Positions 11,239-21,955 of a stretch of DNA of 64,000 nucleotides are shown here, piece by piece. The notes under the pieces were generated by a model. That model ran no database searches. It was not told the origin of the DNA and saw nothing but the letters and a program-made list of their open reading frames with translations. Position 1 is the first letter of the stretch. Each line of letters begins with the position of its first letter. The DNA comes from Hyphodiscus hymeniophilus (Eukaryota > Ascomycota > Leotiomycetes > Helotiales > Hyphodiscaceae): positions 1-64,000 of the forward strand of contig VNKQ01000018.1 in NCBI GenBank assembly GCA_016508695.1, read 5' to 3'. A program made the translations under genes and the position numbers.

Positions 11239-12531
11239 ACAGGATGCGGGCCTCGACAAGGCTCTGCACCATTATTTAGAAGCCAATTACAATTTATCGC
11301 AATCAACAAAACGAAACCAGAGCTTCATGAATCGATCCGATAAGCTATTGGATCAAGCAAAGTACCGCTCATATTCTTGGCCGTGGAAGGACTCGTTTCG
11401 TAAAAGTCAAATATGTACTATGCTCAGCTAAGCGTTCCTGCTTGCTGACCTCAAATTGAAGCATACTTCGTCCGAGGTGTTATAAATCACGCTCACGATC
11501 AATGAAAGCTATCCTTGAAGGATCTGGAGAAATTATCCTATCAGCCTCGTGCTCTAGGCTTATTATGGACCAACTCTCTCATCAGCGTTTCAATGCCATT
11601 CTCCTGTCAAGCACCTGAATTCGGGTACTTGGCATGTGTGGGGTACTCTCCAGGGTTCGAATTACAGTAGCGGATCGAATGACCTGGTTTCTGTAGGGTT
11701 CTCGACTGCAATACACCACTTACTCTCCAGCCAGCCCATCCAGCCCACTCACCAGCTTAGATCACTTTGAACAGGCTTTGCTGAAGTCCGCAACACGGTG
11801 ACGCCCAATCGAAAACAGCGAAATAACCAACAGACAAGGTTTCGCCGGGAAAAGAGATCCGGACCGCCCAAGCGGCAGCAACTGTGCTTCTTGTGCGATG
11901 AAGTGTCGCAATTGCAGCTGTGCCGTCCAGCCCCTGCCACTCACCCCATGCGCCAGCGTCTATGTAGGCAATGCTACTCGTCCGTGCAAATAAACCCCAA
12001 TCTTTGATACCACTTGAAGCAAGCCACCAACAAACAACATATTAAGAAGTCCCAGGGACACGAAACAATCTGAGACAGACGTCTTCGCAAGTGCTCCTCT
12101 ACCCACGTAGCTTGGTTTGGCATTTTCTCTACGTCTCTTTCTCTTCTTTTCGTATCCCCCGAGGCACTTGCTAAATCTAATCTTTGTACATATCTTGGAA
12201 TACGTTCTGTCGCACAGCAGGCTCAGCGCTTTGATTCTTGAATTACTGTAAATGCTTTTGATGTCGTGGTTACTATTTTTCATCATACCAAAGACTGCCA
12301 GTTAGTCACGATCCACAACCACTATTCAGGACAACTGAGCTGAGCTTACCTACAGATACTCATAGTATGATGCGACACTAATTTGCAAGAATCGAATCAA
12401 TATACTGAGGTAAAAGTACAACCTACTGAATGTCCGATGACTGCTGAAACCTTGTTTCAGCCACTCATGGAGATTTGCCTGTCAACTTCCGTGTCAATTA
12501 CTCTCCCACTTCTTCATGGACATACAACGAG
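11239..12531. other. Intergenic, nothing recognised
   Basis: 1.3 kb with no convincing frame. The end holds the 5' region of the membrane-protein gene, including a possible acceptor TTGTTTCAG at 12452-12460 that could belong to an upstream exon I could not place. Confidence 0.45.
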
Positions 12532-13893
12532 ATGAAGGCTAAGAACTTCCGTGATCATGACTCAACCTCTCCCTCCACAGCGGCTCCTTTGGCAGGATGG
12601 ATGCCAGAATCATCGGGACGCGGGACATTGTCCTTGGTCGTAACTTGTCTGTTTACTATCTTCCTTTGCACGTGGGTCGTGATACACCCGCGAGTATACA
12701 AACGCCAAACACATGGCATGCTGTATAAGCTCGCTCTGTTTAGTAAAGCGATACTGGCTCCAGAATTTATAGCGGTGGAGGGATTGCAAGAATGGACACA
12801 ATGCCGCAGAATGGTGAAAGACTGTGGAGAAAAGACCCAAGGACAGTTCAAACTCATCCACGCTTTCTACATCAGCATGCTCGCCCTCAGATACCGTACA
12901 CCACGGGGAGACCGAGTGATCTGGCCAAACCAGTACACATGGCTACTCAGAGAAGGTCTTATTGACTGGAAGGATCACGAAAGCTGGGGGCTGTCGGAGG
13001 AGGAGATATGCGATAAGAGCAACGCGGATACCGCTGCGAAGCTTGTTGCTGTATGCCAAGCACTTTGGTTCGTCGCGCAGAGTATCATGCGAACTGCCCA
13101 CAAGCTTCCGCTTTCTCAGATCGAATCAATGACACTCAGCTACATCCCTCTGTTTGTTGCAACTTACGGCTTCTGGTGGAAAAAGCCCAAGGACATCAAG
13201 ACGTTGTCTATAATCACTCTGCCTCCAATGCAACCAGAGCAGTTGCGACTTTTCGAGTCCATGGCCGTCAGCAACAAATTCGACGACGAAGGATTAGAAG
13301 TCCAAGTATCATACTGGAACATATGGTACCTCACCCCTCGCGTGTTCGAGAAGGAGGCTGAAGATAGATTATTGCAGGGAGCTCTATCGGAAGGAGTCCA
13401 GAGAGCTGCGCGGAGGAGCAAAACTAACGACCCAACGAAACAAGATGTCGAGCACGGGACGGATGGTGTCACGATTGGAATCGAGAGGGCCGAAGCACTA
13501 CCGCTCGTTCGAAAAGGCAAAGAGGTAGTGGTGGCACACTGGGATCCAGGATTATACCACTCCAAGCTTTGGCCGTTGATTTGTCTCTTTGGGGCTTCGT
13601 TTGGGGCCCTACATCTGATATCCTGGGATACTGTTTTCCCAACCAAGGTCGAGTTGTGGCTTTGGCGTGTTTCTGCTCTTGTCTCCATCTTTTCAATGCT
13701 AGTTTTCATGCATTTTGAGAAGGTAGTTTTCAAGTGGGGAGGTCCACTTACTATGGTCAGCCTGATCTCGCCGGCGCTCTACTTCATTAGCCGTATCGTA
13801 ATGATGGGCGAAGTTATTGCCGCACTTAGGGGTGAGGATCCGGCCATCTATGAGACTTACGTTGTCTCGAATTATTGGATCCATCTCATATGA
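12532..13893 (+). CDS. Fungal polytopic membrane protein, ~453 aa
   Basis: A single open frame. I start at ATG 12532 because the frame upstream has no ATG before a stop at 12445. An upstream exon spliced at 12460 is possible and would add about 25 residues. After the conserved-looking GWMPESSGRGT there is a transmembrane segment (LVVTCLFTIFLCTWVVIHP), then GLQEWTQCRR and a Trp-rich middle. A second hydrophobic helix lies near IPLFVATYGFWW. Three or four more follow in the C-terminal third (LWPLICLFGASFGALHL; VSALVSIFSMLVFMHF; SLISPALYFISRIVMM). This layout is a common, functionally uncharacterised Pezizomycotina family often annotated only as a hypothetical membrane protein. Function unknown. 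Confidence 0.75.
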   Translation: MKAKNFRDHDSTSPSTAAPLAGWMPESSGRGTLSLVVTCLFTIFLCTWVVIHPRVYKRQTHGMLYKLALFSKAILAPEFIAVEGLQEWTQCRRMVKDCGEKTQGQFKLIHAFYISMLALRYRTPRGDRVIWPNQYTWLLREGLIDWKDHESWGLSEEEICDKSNADTAAKLVAVCQALWFVAQSIMRTAHKLPLSQIESMTLSYIPLFVATYGFWWKKPKDIKTLSIITLPPMQPEQLRLFESMAVSNKFDDEGLEVQVSYWNIWYLTPRVFEKEAEDRLLQGALSEGVQRAARRSKTNDPTKQDVEHGTDGVTIGIERAEALPLVRKGKEVVVAHWDPGLYHSKLWPLICLFGASFGALHLISWDTVFPTKVELWLWRVSALVSIFSMLVFMHFEKVVFKWGGPLTMVSLISPALYFISRIVMMGEVIAALRGEDPAIYETYVVSNYWIHLI

Positions 13894-14126
13894 ATAAATT
13901 GGATCCTGGTAGTCTACAGCGTTGGCTGGAATTTCTTCCATCTAGACGGGGTCAGCTAATCCACGATCTCGTCGGGGGAACATAGTCCAAAATGAGCCAT
14001 CTCTTCAAGATGGAGCTATAACATCACACAATAAAGACAAAACATCTATATCAAGTGACAAAACACGACCATTGTGGTTTGGGGCCTTGTTCACTAAAGT
14101 ACCCAAAGCAACGTTTGTGCATTCTA

Positions 14127-15317
14127 CTAACACGTGAACGACGAATCCGCCTCTTGGAAAATGCGCATCACAGCCATGGTAATGACTGGATACCCCATGA
14201 TCACGTCGTGCAGACCAGTTCTCAAGATCTCTTCGCGAATGACCCCGTTTTCAGTCCTCCACTCCATGACGGTCCCGGCAGCGCCAAGATCTTTCCTGGA
14301 CTCAAACTTCTTCTCTTCCAGATTCTCATAAGATATCCCACTGGGCATCGAAGCGTTCACCGCGTACCAGAAGACTCTCGGGGTGTGGTGCCAGGGAATA
14401 TCATAGTCATCCTCAGCATGAATGAGAGTGAGGCGATATCTCTCCCCGTTTGCTTCATTTGCTTGTACATACTGAGCGATGCGGTCCTTGCTTGACCATT
14501 TGTCCCGGATGAAACGTTGCAGATAATTGAATGCTGCTGGAAAATGTGCAAGTGGTGACAGTATTGGAACTGTGCCCGCAACACGATATGTCGAAACAAG
14601 AGTTGCCACATCAACAAATGGAGCGACGAGAATAGTCCCTGCGAAGACAATAGGAGGAGATTGCGAGGCAAGATGCTCGGATATGGCGAGGCTGACAGCA
14701 GTGCCCATAGATTGGCCGAAGACGAGAATCCTCGAAGGTGGAACACCCGCAACGTTGATAGCCCAGTCTACAATTTTCAGCGCGTCGAGAATGATTCCGT
14801 TCTCCGTTGGTGCGCCACTGCTTCGACCAAAGCCTCGATAATCAAATGTTAAGACATGGATCTTGCCAGGTTGTCCTGCTGCCAGCGCCCAGTAATTAGG
14901 AACTCTGTAGCCCGAGCCGACTGTTCCAGCAGCTCCATGCATGTGGAGAATCAACCGTGCATCAGGGTCGTCCCGTAGTAGCTTGAACCCGACTCTGGAG
15001 GTGATATCCTGCACGAAGCCAACAGGCTCCTCGACGAGGCTCGACTCGTGCTTGCGATAGAGCTCGATAGGCAAAATGTGCCACGCGTAGAGTATCACGC
15101 CGTCCGAGTTTCTAATCTCGAAGGGCGTTACCTGGTTTCGAAGAAAGCCGAAGGTTTCTGGGACATCGAGGTCCTTGAACCAGGTCATTTGTATTTTGTG
15201 CAGGTAAACCACGTGTGCCTGGAACTTTGATGTTGTGAGCAGCCCCAGCAGGACGGCATACAGTCCAGCTAGAGCTGCCAGTGTGATGGTGGCATATTTA
15301 AAGACGGATGCGATCAT
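14127..15317 (-). CDS. ABHD12-like serine hydrolase (membrane-anchored), 396 aa
   Basis: Intronless, with ATG at 15317. Residues 8-30 form a single N-terminal membrane anchor. The hydrolase domain has HMHGAAGTVGSG (oxyanion region, ~125-136), FDYRGFGRSSG (~158-168), the nucleophile elbow FGQSMGTA with Ser203, acid residues in HAEDDYDIP (~300-307) and the catalytic His in GLHD (His370). This order is typical of the ABHD12/ABHD13 lipase group, which act on lysophospholipids or monoacylglycerols at internal membranes. The yeast counterpart group is poorly defined, so the substrate is inferred. It lies on the same strand as the kelch-BTB gene upstream, 464 bp away. Confidence 0.85.
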   Translation of the reverse strand: MIASVFKYATITLAALAGLYAVLLGLLTTSKFQAHVVYLHKIQMTWFKDLDVPETFGFLRNQVTPFEIRNSDGVILYAWHILPIELYRKHESSLVEEPVGFVQDITSRVGFKLLRDDPDARLILHMHGAAGTVGSGYRVPNYWALAAGQPGKIHVLTFDYRGFGRSSGAPTENGIILDALKIVDWAINVAGVPPSRILVFGQSMGTAVSLAISEHLASQSPPIVFAGTILVAPFVDVATLVSTYRVAGTVPILSPLAHFPAAFNYLQRFIRDKWSSKDRIAQYVQANEANGERYRLTLIHAEDDYDIPWHHTPRVFWYAVNASMPSGISYENLEEKKFESRKDLGAAGTVMEWRTENGVIREEILRTGLHDVIMGYPVITMAVMRIFQEADSSFTC

Positions 15318-15781
15318 TTAATCGGTCGTTATGGCATGAGTTATGGGAAGAGTGTTGGACAGTGAAGGTTGGAGGTTGCCTTGTTTGCGTTCAGAGCGAG
15401 TTGTGAGCCTAGACACTAGCTAAGCGATTACAGGCCTCTTTTCAGGGGCTCAGGGGCTCAACCTGACCCAGGCGGAATGGAGCTGCAATTGTTATATTTT
15501 TCTTTCATTTATATCGTTTCACAAACTGGAAGTAATCCAGAACAGATGATAGACAAGATCATGATAGGCGTTCAAAATCTTCTATACAGATCTTTGTTCA
15601 AAAATGTATTCAAAAATAGTATCCAAACCGGCCAACCGAAGGTAAACTTTTGTCGTTGTTCGCCCACTCCATTCCATGAAATGCGTCAAATCGTAAATGC
15701 GGACTCGTGATCCTATCTCAATCATTTGTCCCACTGGCAAAGCTGTCCAAAGGTGCCCATATTGATTCAGGCCAGGTTGTG
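15318..15781. other. Intergenic between two minus-strand genes
   Basis: 464 bp holding the promoter of the ABHD12-like gene and the 3' end of the kelch-BTB gene. No other feature seen. Confidence 0.5.
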
Positions 15782-18700
15782 TCAAATACCACCCGACCCC
15801 TTTCCCAGAGTTGGGCCACCACTCGCAACACTTGCCCCACGTTCTCTCAAACGTCGTCCCTCCATTAAACCCCTCAATCCACGTTTCTGCAATCCGATAA
15901 CCGCACTCACATCACCTTTCCAGACTTCACCGACGCCGTCACCCCCTCCACCTATCTCGCTTGCGCTGCGACTACCGCTCATATCACTCCCTGAAACATC
16001 AGAAGCCACACTTGAAGTGGCGCTAAGACTCTCAGCATCGTCGGCACTACGTCCTCCTTGACCTGTTGCCAGATTTCCCACTTGTGTATTAATGCGCAGA
16101 GCTTGCTGTGTGCGTGAACTTAGATCGTCCAGCGAGCCAAGCTGTAGTGCTGCAGATCTCGAAGCCAGAGTTCCCTCGACATTGGTTATCTCTGAGACTG
16201 TGGAGGTGGATCGTCCACCTCCGGCTGCCATTGCTGTAGCGTTAAACACAGCGGCCGCATTTCGGGAATCAAGGACGCCATGAAGACGCTCAACAACGGC
16301 TTCAAGTAACCCATCGATTTTGTACGGACGGGCGAGTTGAAGGAGAGAGCAGAGAATCTGGGGCGTGCATAGATGGGAGGTGGATGGTGGAAGAGATGAT
16401 GTGTAGAGATAGTAAAGGAGTGATTGAAGTGTTAAGTGAGTATGTGGAAGGTATAAGGTTCGCGGTCGAGATGTTGGGGGAAGAGATGCAGAATCTGGAG
16501 GCTGGGATGAGGAAGAGAGATCGACCGAAGGTTGAGTAAGGTTTGTGGAGGACGATGTAGAGGGATTGTTGAGGGTAGAGGACGTGGAGAGAGTGGACGA
16601 TTGTCCACCGAGGGAAGGTGTGATGGTGACACTACTGTTGCGGCTTGGATTGTGTCGGTGTAAACCATCTGGTCGGAGTGTAGCGACATCATTCCCATCT
16701 TGCGTCGCGGCCCCTTCTCGAAGAAGCTGTACGAAATATGGTCCCCACCTTCGAGCGACGAGACGCGAATTGACAGGTATTCGCTCACCACTTACGGAGA
16801 TGATGTCCATATCTGCGATTTCCCGTAGTCCCATTGCCACCTGACCAAGCTCTTCAGCCGCTTTTGAGAATGTGCGACCGCCCGCAGTCCAACCAGCCTT
16901 GGTACTGAGACTCAGCGAGGGGGCGGAGAAAGGTGAACTTGCAGAGACAAAACCCGACATTGGGGCGATTTTCCTTGGGTTGTCATAAAGTCCAAAGGCT
17001 TCAAGCTCAACCATACAAACATTGGAGAAGTTGATTCGTCTGTGATTGTAGTCCTCCACCAAGCTTCGCTTTCGGTTTCCGAGAATGACAAAAGTGTTTC
17101 GACGGTTCCAAAGTACACCACGATTCCAACTTCCTTGGCTGAAAACATTGCCCCCAGCATCAATACGACTCCATGTAAGCGTTCGTAGATCCAATGCCCA
17201 AAGCGCATATTCTTGCTTCGACGAAGTGAGGTACGTTCCACTAACAACAAAATTCGTATCAATCACTCCACCATTCGGAAACCGTAAGCCAGGTGGTGAA
17301 AATGTGCCTCCCATCGGTTTTTCTGATAAGGTTCCATCAGAAGATCGTATCTGCAACTCCAGTTTGACATCCAAGAAGTTGTAATTTGAGTATATCAACA
17401 TGGATGAACCGGGTTCCTTTGAATCTTGGCTTGTTCCATTATTATCCTGTTTCGCTGGCGGGCCCTTTCCTACTCGCGATGACATCCCACTCGGCAGTGG
17501 TGCAACCACACTCCGATACGCACCGCAGCTCTTTCCCAAAGGCTGTGTACTCGTCCATTTCAGACTCCGGAGGTTGAACACGCTGATCTGTTCAATGTAA
17601 TGATTCGCACTATCCTGACCTCCAACGACTACCATTTCAGCACCGCCACTACCATCGATGTTCACACCAATGGATCCTTGATTAGGATTCGATCCGGGCG
17701 GATTGTGGTGCAGAGCAGATGAAGCAGCATTCAACGCAGAGAAAGTCGCAGATGAAGGGAGGATGGTGGCGCAATGAGCATACCGACCTTGCGGATTATC
17801 AGCGGTTGGAATAGAGTGCCATGTTTTCGTTGGCGCATCGTAGATGAATATATCAGACATAACAACCACTTCTGGCTGAGCATCCTGCGACGTCGCAGCT
17901 GAGGGTTGCTGGCCTGGTGTCGGAGCCGGTGACATACCGCCATAGCAGACGAGCTTCGTATCTCCTAAGGGGCACACACTGTGAAAGTACCTAGGTGGAG
18001 GAACATCCCCAGTCGTTTCAACCTTGGTCCAATGTCTGCGAATTAGATCCAGCTCGTATAAATCTGAGGTCAAAGAAGGCCTGGTCCGTGAAAGTATGCG
18101 TCCGCCAAAAACATACAGCTTGTCTCCCAGAATTGTAGTTGTAGCTCCCACCAATGGATGCGGCTCCCTTCCAGTCGTTCTGTGCACATTGCACATAAGA
18201 CCTGACAGATGCGTCGAAGATCCTGTAGATGTTCCCACAGTTTGACCTGCGACCGGTCTTGATTGGGCTGGAGATGGACCTGCAGACGTTGGTGGTCCAG
18301 CACTTCTTGGTGTCATGATATCCCTTGGGTCGTCCTCTCCCTCCGCCTTACTCGAGCTAGCAAAACTACTCTGACTGCTTGACATATCTTGCACATATGA
18401 ATGCTGCTTTGGCCCGCCCATGTACATTTGCGCAGAAGGACCCGAAATTGAGGAGTCCATGGTGCTCGTGCGGCTACCGCTCATGGCTGACCGTGACATC
18501 GAGGTGGGAACTTTGGTAGTCTTGGGTGAGGAGGATGGACTCTCCAGCAAACGTCCAACAGGTGGCCCGATCGGTGTCTTTGGCAGTGGCTTCTCGTGGT
18601 TGAGAGTGTTTATATTGGACGCATGCTCCACCTGCTGCGCAGATTGTAAAACCTCTCTTCCCCCAGGATCTGTCGGCGCTGTGGGCCGATTACCAATCCG

Positions 18701-18886
18701 TGTATCTTTTGGTCTATGAGCTCCTCCTGATATTGAACCCAGTCTCTTTATGCCCTTTCGTACACCCTGGAAGAAAACTCGCTCGGTGGATAGCCGGACA
18801 GGTTCGTCTTCTTGTCCTGGGTAGGTCGAGGTGGAGAACTTGGATTCGAGCTCGCCTGTAGGTAGTGGAGTCAGCTTGTCTGCCAT
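15782..18886 (-). CDS. Kelch-repeat and BTB protein, Ral2-like, 1034 aa
   Basis: One uninterrupted frame from ATG 18886. Residues ~1-225 are Ser/Pro-rich and disordered. Kelch repeats follow: GDKLYVFGGR, then YHSVCPLG..KLVCYGG-type blades, MVVVGGQ, and FVILGNRKR, roughly residues 230-640, forming a beta-propeller. The C-terminal part carries a split BTB/POZ fold: DIISVSGERIPVNSRLVARR (~690), a long Ser/Thr-rich insertion, and LYLPHTHLTLQSLLYYLYT with the downstream helices. The tail is Gly/Ser-rich. Kelch plus BTB in this order matches fungal homologues of S. pombe Ral2, needed for Ras1 activation in mating and cell shape. Transfer of that role here is inference. The acidic/serine-rich linkers look phosphorylation-prone. 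Confidence 0.75.
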   Translation of the reverse strand: MADKLTPLPTGELESKFSTSTYPGQEDEPVRLSTERVFFQGVRKGIKRLGSISGGAHRPKDTRIGNRPTAPTDPGGREVLQSAQQVEHASNINTLNHEKPLPKTPIGPPVGRLLESPSSSPKTTKVPTSMSRSAMSGSRTSTMDSSISGPSAQMYMGGPKQHSYVQDMSSSQSSFASSSKAEGEDDPRDIMTPRSAGPPTSAGPSPAQSRPVAGQTVGTSTGSSTHLSGLMCNVHRTTGREPHPLVGATTTILGDKLYVFGGRILSRTRPSLTSDLYELDLIRRHWTKVETTGDVPPPRYFHSVCPLGDTKLVCYGGMSPAPTPGQQPSAATSQDAQPEVVVMSDIFIYDAPTKTWHSIPTADNPQGRYAHCATILPSSATFSALNAASSALHHNPPGSNPNQGSIGVNIDGSGGAEMVVVGGQDSANHYIEQISVFNLRSLKWTSTQPLGKSCGAYRSVVAPLPSGMSSRVGKGPPAKQDNNGTSQDSKEPGSSMLIYSNYNFLDVKLELQIRSSDGTLSEKPMGGTFSPPGLRFPNGGVIDTNFVVSGTYLTSSKQEYALWALDLRTLTWSRIDAGGNVFSQGSWNRGVLWNRRNTFVILGNRKRSLVEDYNHRRINFSNVCMVELEAFGLYDNPRKIAPMSGFVSASSPFSAPSLSLSTKAGWTAGGRTFSKAAEELGQVAMGLREIADMDIISVSGERIPVNSRLVARRWGPYFVQLLREGAATQDGNDVATLRPDGLHRHNPSRNSSVTITPSLGGQSSTLSTSSTLNNPSTSSSTNLTQPSVDLSSSSQPPDSASLPPTSRPRTLYLPHTHLTLQSLLYYLYTSSLPPSTSHLCTPQILCSLLQLARPYKIDGLLEAVVERLHGVLDSRNAAAVFNATAMAAGGGRSTSTVSEITNVEGTLASRSAALQLGSLDDLSSRTQQALRINTQVGNLATGQGGRSADDAESLSATSSVASDVSGSDMSGSRSASEIGGGGDGVGEVWKGDVSAVIGLQKRGLRGLMEGRRLRERGASVASGGPTLGKGSGGI

Positions 18887-20676
18887 GACAATACATTAAT
18901 AGGTACGAAGCAGAGCCAACAAGAAGAGGAATCTACCATCACTTGGAGGCATTGCCAGCACCGTCTCACATGGAATAGAATATGACAGCTTCTAGCACAA
19001 TCACAAGGGCATAAGAACACACGAAGAACGCACCTGGAAGAGCCGGGCTCTAGCTGCACTATCTCCCCTGAGTTACGCTTCTCCGTAATGATGACCGACA
19101 CGAAGATCAGCCTGTGCCAGGGCTGTTCGGTACTGTATGGAGGGTTCGTCCGGTGAACAGTAGCCGCGCTGTCCAGGGTTGCTGATAGCTTGATGGGTCG
19201 CTTGTCCCAAACCAAGGTAAGGAGGGAGGGATATGAGGGATGGATAAGGTACTCGTACCAAGGAAACGGATGGGGAATGGGATAAATGGGATTGTGTCCA
19301 CTATTGGCGCACAGACGCGGACAAACGCCTCAAAACGGAGCAGCAATCAATCACAGCCGCGCTTCAAGTGTTGAAAGCAGACCAGCCCCTTGGGCCGGTG
19401 CAAGTACAGTATGGATATTTCCCGTGACGCCTCATGCCGGAGAACCTTCTCATTCTTGGTAGAACGACCGGTGATGAATCATGATCGAGTCGAGATGCTA
19501 CTTTTGGAGCCAGGCGGCATCAGAACTACACGACTTCATCCTACATGTCCATTGGATTACAGATATCAGACCCCCTCTCTCTGGCCTCCTTCTAGTTACT
19601 GGGGCCTCGGTAGGGGAAAGTCAGCTCCTCCAACTGTCACTTTTATTCAATTATGTTCAATCTTATGTTGTATTCCTTGTGGGTTTTGCTTATAAGCTAG
19701 AAGTCTAATCTCCGTGCTCGTTTGCCTGTTATATACCAGGATGCAATAGCGAAGAACGAAGCCGCGCTCGGCTCTGCCCGAGGAGTTCCTGCAGACGGGT
19801 ATCTATCATGCTTGTAATAGAAGGTCTGTTCGAACGCTGTGTTGGAAATCTTTCATGCTCAACTCACAATCCCGATGATTTAACTGTGTGGAAAATGGCA
19901 TATTTATTTGTCGTTTGTATGTGGAAGACTTCGAGCATGGACCTCAAAGTACCGTATGTAACCTTCATGTGTACTTCTTCGCGAACCTCTCTGATCAGTC
20001 AATGCGTTCGTCCCATGCTGGGTTTTGGCGTTGGCCGCTCCGGCTTCTCCACGTGGCATTATTGGGACTACCTATTCTCTGCCGATTGGCAGGTACTCGG
20101 TACAGAATGATCTCTACAGTATGTGTATCATGAAATTCACTTTACATCGTCCTGTATCTGACAGATTCTACCAGTGACGTTATTAGGCCCTCGATACATG
20201 AGAGAATATGGACTATCTGGATAGTAGGCTCTTGGTTCAAGTTGATTAGTGGCTATGTGCTTATGCTCAGGGTGCTTTCAGGGTGAAGGCGTTGCAGATA
20301 GAACAAGGATCAGAAGGGGCTTTGCAAAGGACCGCGCCACAGGGAGAGCGAGCTTGGATGCAATGGCGAGCGTAATGGTTGAGAGGGATCTCCATAGAAC
20401 AACCTTCTTGATCATCAATATTTAGGTCGTCCCTCGATCCGCGTGGAGGAAGGTTGCATTTTGTGATTCATTGGGGCGGTCCTAAGGGAAATCAAATCGC
20501 AACATTCAGCCCGTGTTGCTCGCAGATTTGGGGTATTGTTTTATTTTATTCCCTATATCGTTCTTACGCCCATCAACCATGACATTTCATGTCGGTGAAC
20601 AGCGATTACCATATCCCATAGTCATTGCAATTTATTCGTAGCTCGTGCTCTCGCAATTCAGCCTCCAGGGTTGGAC
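18887..20676. other. Intergenic, nothing recognised
   Basis: 1.8 kb between the start of the kelch-BTB gene and the 3' end of the peroxiredoxin gene. No conserved frame, repeat or RNA gene identified. Short ATG frames are of chance length. Confidence 0.45.
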
Positions 20677-21750
20677 TTAGACGCTAGCTGAAGTTTGATC
20701 CTTTGGTAGAGGGGTGAATCGAAGATAAGGCTTCACGATGCGGAATTTGGGGAAGAGAGTCTTAGCCTCCTCATCTTTGACGCTGGGGTGGACAATAACA
20801 TCATCACCAGGAACCCAGTTGATAGGGGTGGTGATTCGGTGCTTGTCGCCGGTCTGGAGGGAGTCAACAACTCGGAGAACCTCTGCTGTATTGCGGCCGG
20901 TGGAGGCAGGGTAGGAGAGGATGAGGCGGATGGTCTTCTTAGGGTCGATGACGAAGACAGAGCGGATGGTGAAGGCAATGCCCTTGGAGTCAACGTTGGT
21001 GGCATCTTGGTGGTCGATCCTAATCCAACAGTCAGAGGGGGGTTTTTTTGTATTCTGAAGAACGCCCGTTTCTTACATGTCATAGGCAAGGGCGATTTGG
21101 CGGCTCTTGTCACCGATGATGGGGAACGCCAGCTTGCTGCCAGAGATCTCATCGATATCCTTGATCCATCCTCCATGTGACTCGATGGTGTTGGCAGATA
21201 GACCGATCAACTTGACGCCACGCTTGGTGAACTCTGGCTCAAGCTTTGCGAATGCGCCGAGCTCGGTGGTGCAGACGGGAGTATAGTCTTCGGGGTGAGA
21301 GAACAGGACAACCCATTTGTCGCCGATAAACTCGTGGAAGTCGATTGGGCCGGTGGTGGTCTCAGCCTTGAAGTTGGGTGCAGTTGATCCCAATCGGAGT
21401 CTGTAAAGGGCAAAGAGTAAGCAGGTTGATCGCCGAAGATTGGGGAAGAAGAATCAATACGGCATCTTGCGCAGGCAGTGAAGACAGTCGACTGTGCGAG
21501 TAATTGGAAATGGTGGTGGGTTGGTAAATGGGAAGATGTAGATGAAGATAAAATATGAAGACGCTGATGGGGATAAGGGCGGGTGAGAGGTTGAAAGGGG
21601 ATGAGGAATCTTGGAGTTGTGCGATAATGCAACGCCACCGATTTGGTCGCGCAATCTGGTGATGGCGGGGTGAAGGTTTTCTTGCTTGTGCGCGTGTTTC
21701 TGATTGGAGAGAGAAGAGACTTACGGAGCTGGTCTTGATTCCTGTGCCAT
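20677..21750 (-). CDS. prx1: 1-Cys peroxiredoxin (Prx6/Prx1 class), 230 aa
   Basis: Exons are 21750-21725, 21400-21077 and 21019-20677. Introns have GTAAGT...TTTACAG and GTAAGA...GATTAG boundaries, and all joins are in frame. The protein reduces peroxides with a peroxidatic cysteine in PVCTTE (Cys52), within the SHPEDYTPVCTTE signature. The long C-terminal arm includes the conserved SYPASTGRN and NWVPGDDVIV segments. There is no partner cysteine of the 2-Cys type, so this is the 1-Cys subgroup, which in fungi is mitochondrial or cytosolic. The very short first exon (MAQESRPAP) gives no clear mitochondrial presequence, suggesting a cytosolic form or an alternative start. The 5' flank carries a purine tract and three CCCCT/AGGGG stress-element cores. 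Confidence 0.93.
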
Positions 21751-21807
21751 GTTGACGTTGTGCAGAAGAGAGTTGAGACTTTTGTATTTTGGAGGTTGAT
21801 TTTCTTA

Positions 21808-21865
21808 GAAGGAGAAAAAGGAAGAAGAGGAAGAAGAGGAAGAAGAGGATGACGAGAAGATGAAG
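21808..21865. repeat. GAAGAG-type purine microsatellite in the peroxiredoxin leader
   Basis: An almost pure purine tract built from GAAGAG/GAGGAA triplets. It lies 58-115 bp upstream of the peroxiredoxin ATG, so on the transcribed strand it is a CTT/CCT pyrimidine-rich leader, common in fungal 5' UTRs. Confidence 0.7.
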
Positions 21866-21925
21866 TTCTTTCTGTCGATGTTATGTTTCCAAATCACGCC
21901 TTACCTTTGTTACTCCCCCACCTCG

Positions 21926-21955
21926 CCCCTCCTAGTTACCCCCCCTGATACCCCT
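21926..21955 (-). promoter_or_regulatory. Cluster of three STRE-like AGGGG cores
   Basis: CCCCT occurs at 21926-21930, 21942-21946 and 21951-21955 (AGGGG on the gene strand), about 180-205 bp upstream of the peroxiredoxin ATG. AGGGG is the stress-response element core bound by Msn2/4-type factors. Three copies in 30 bp suit an antioxidant gene, but the cores are short and the region is C-rich. Confidence 0.4.

Noticed and set aside
13164..13733. 189-codon frame opposite the membrane-protein gene
   Set aside because: Antisense shadow of a longer, clearly structured coding frame.
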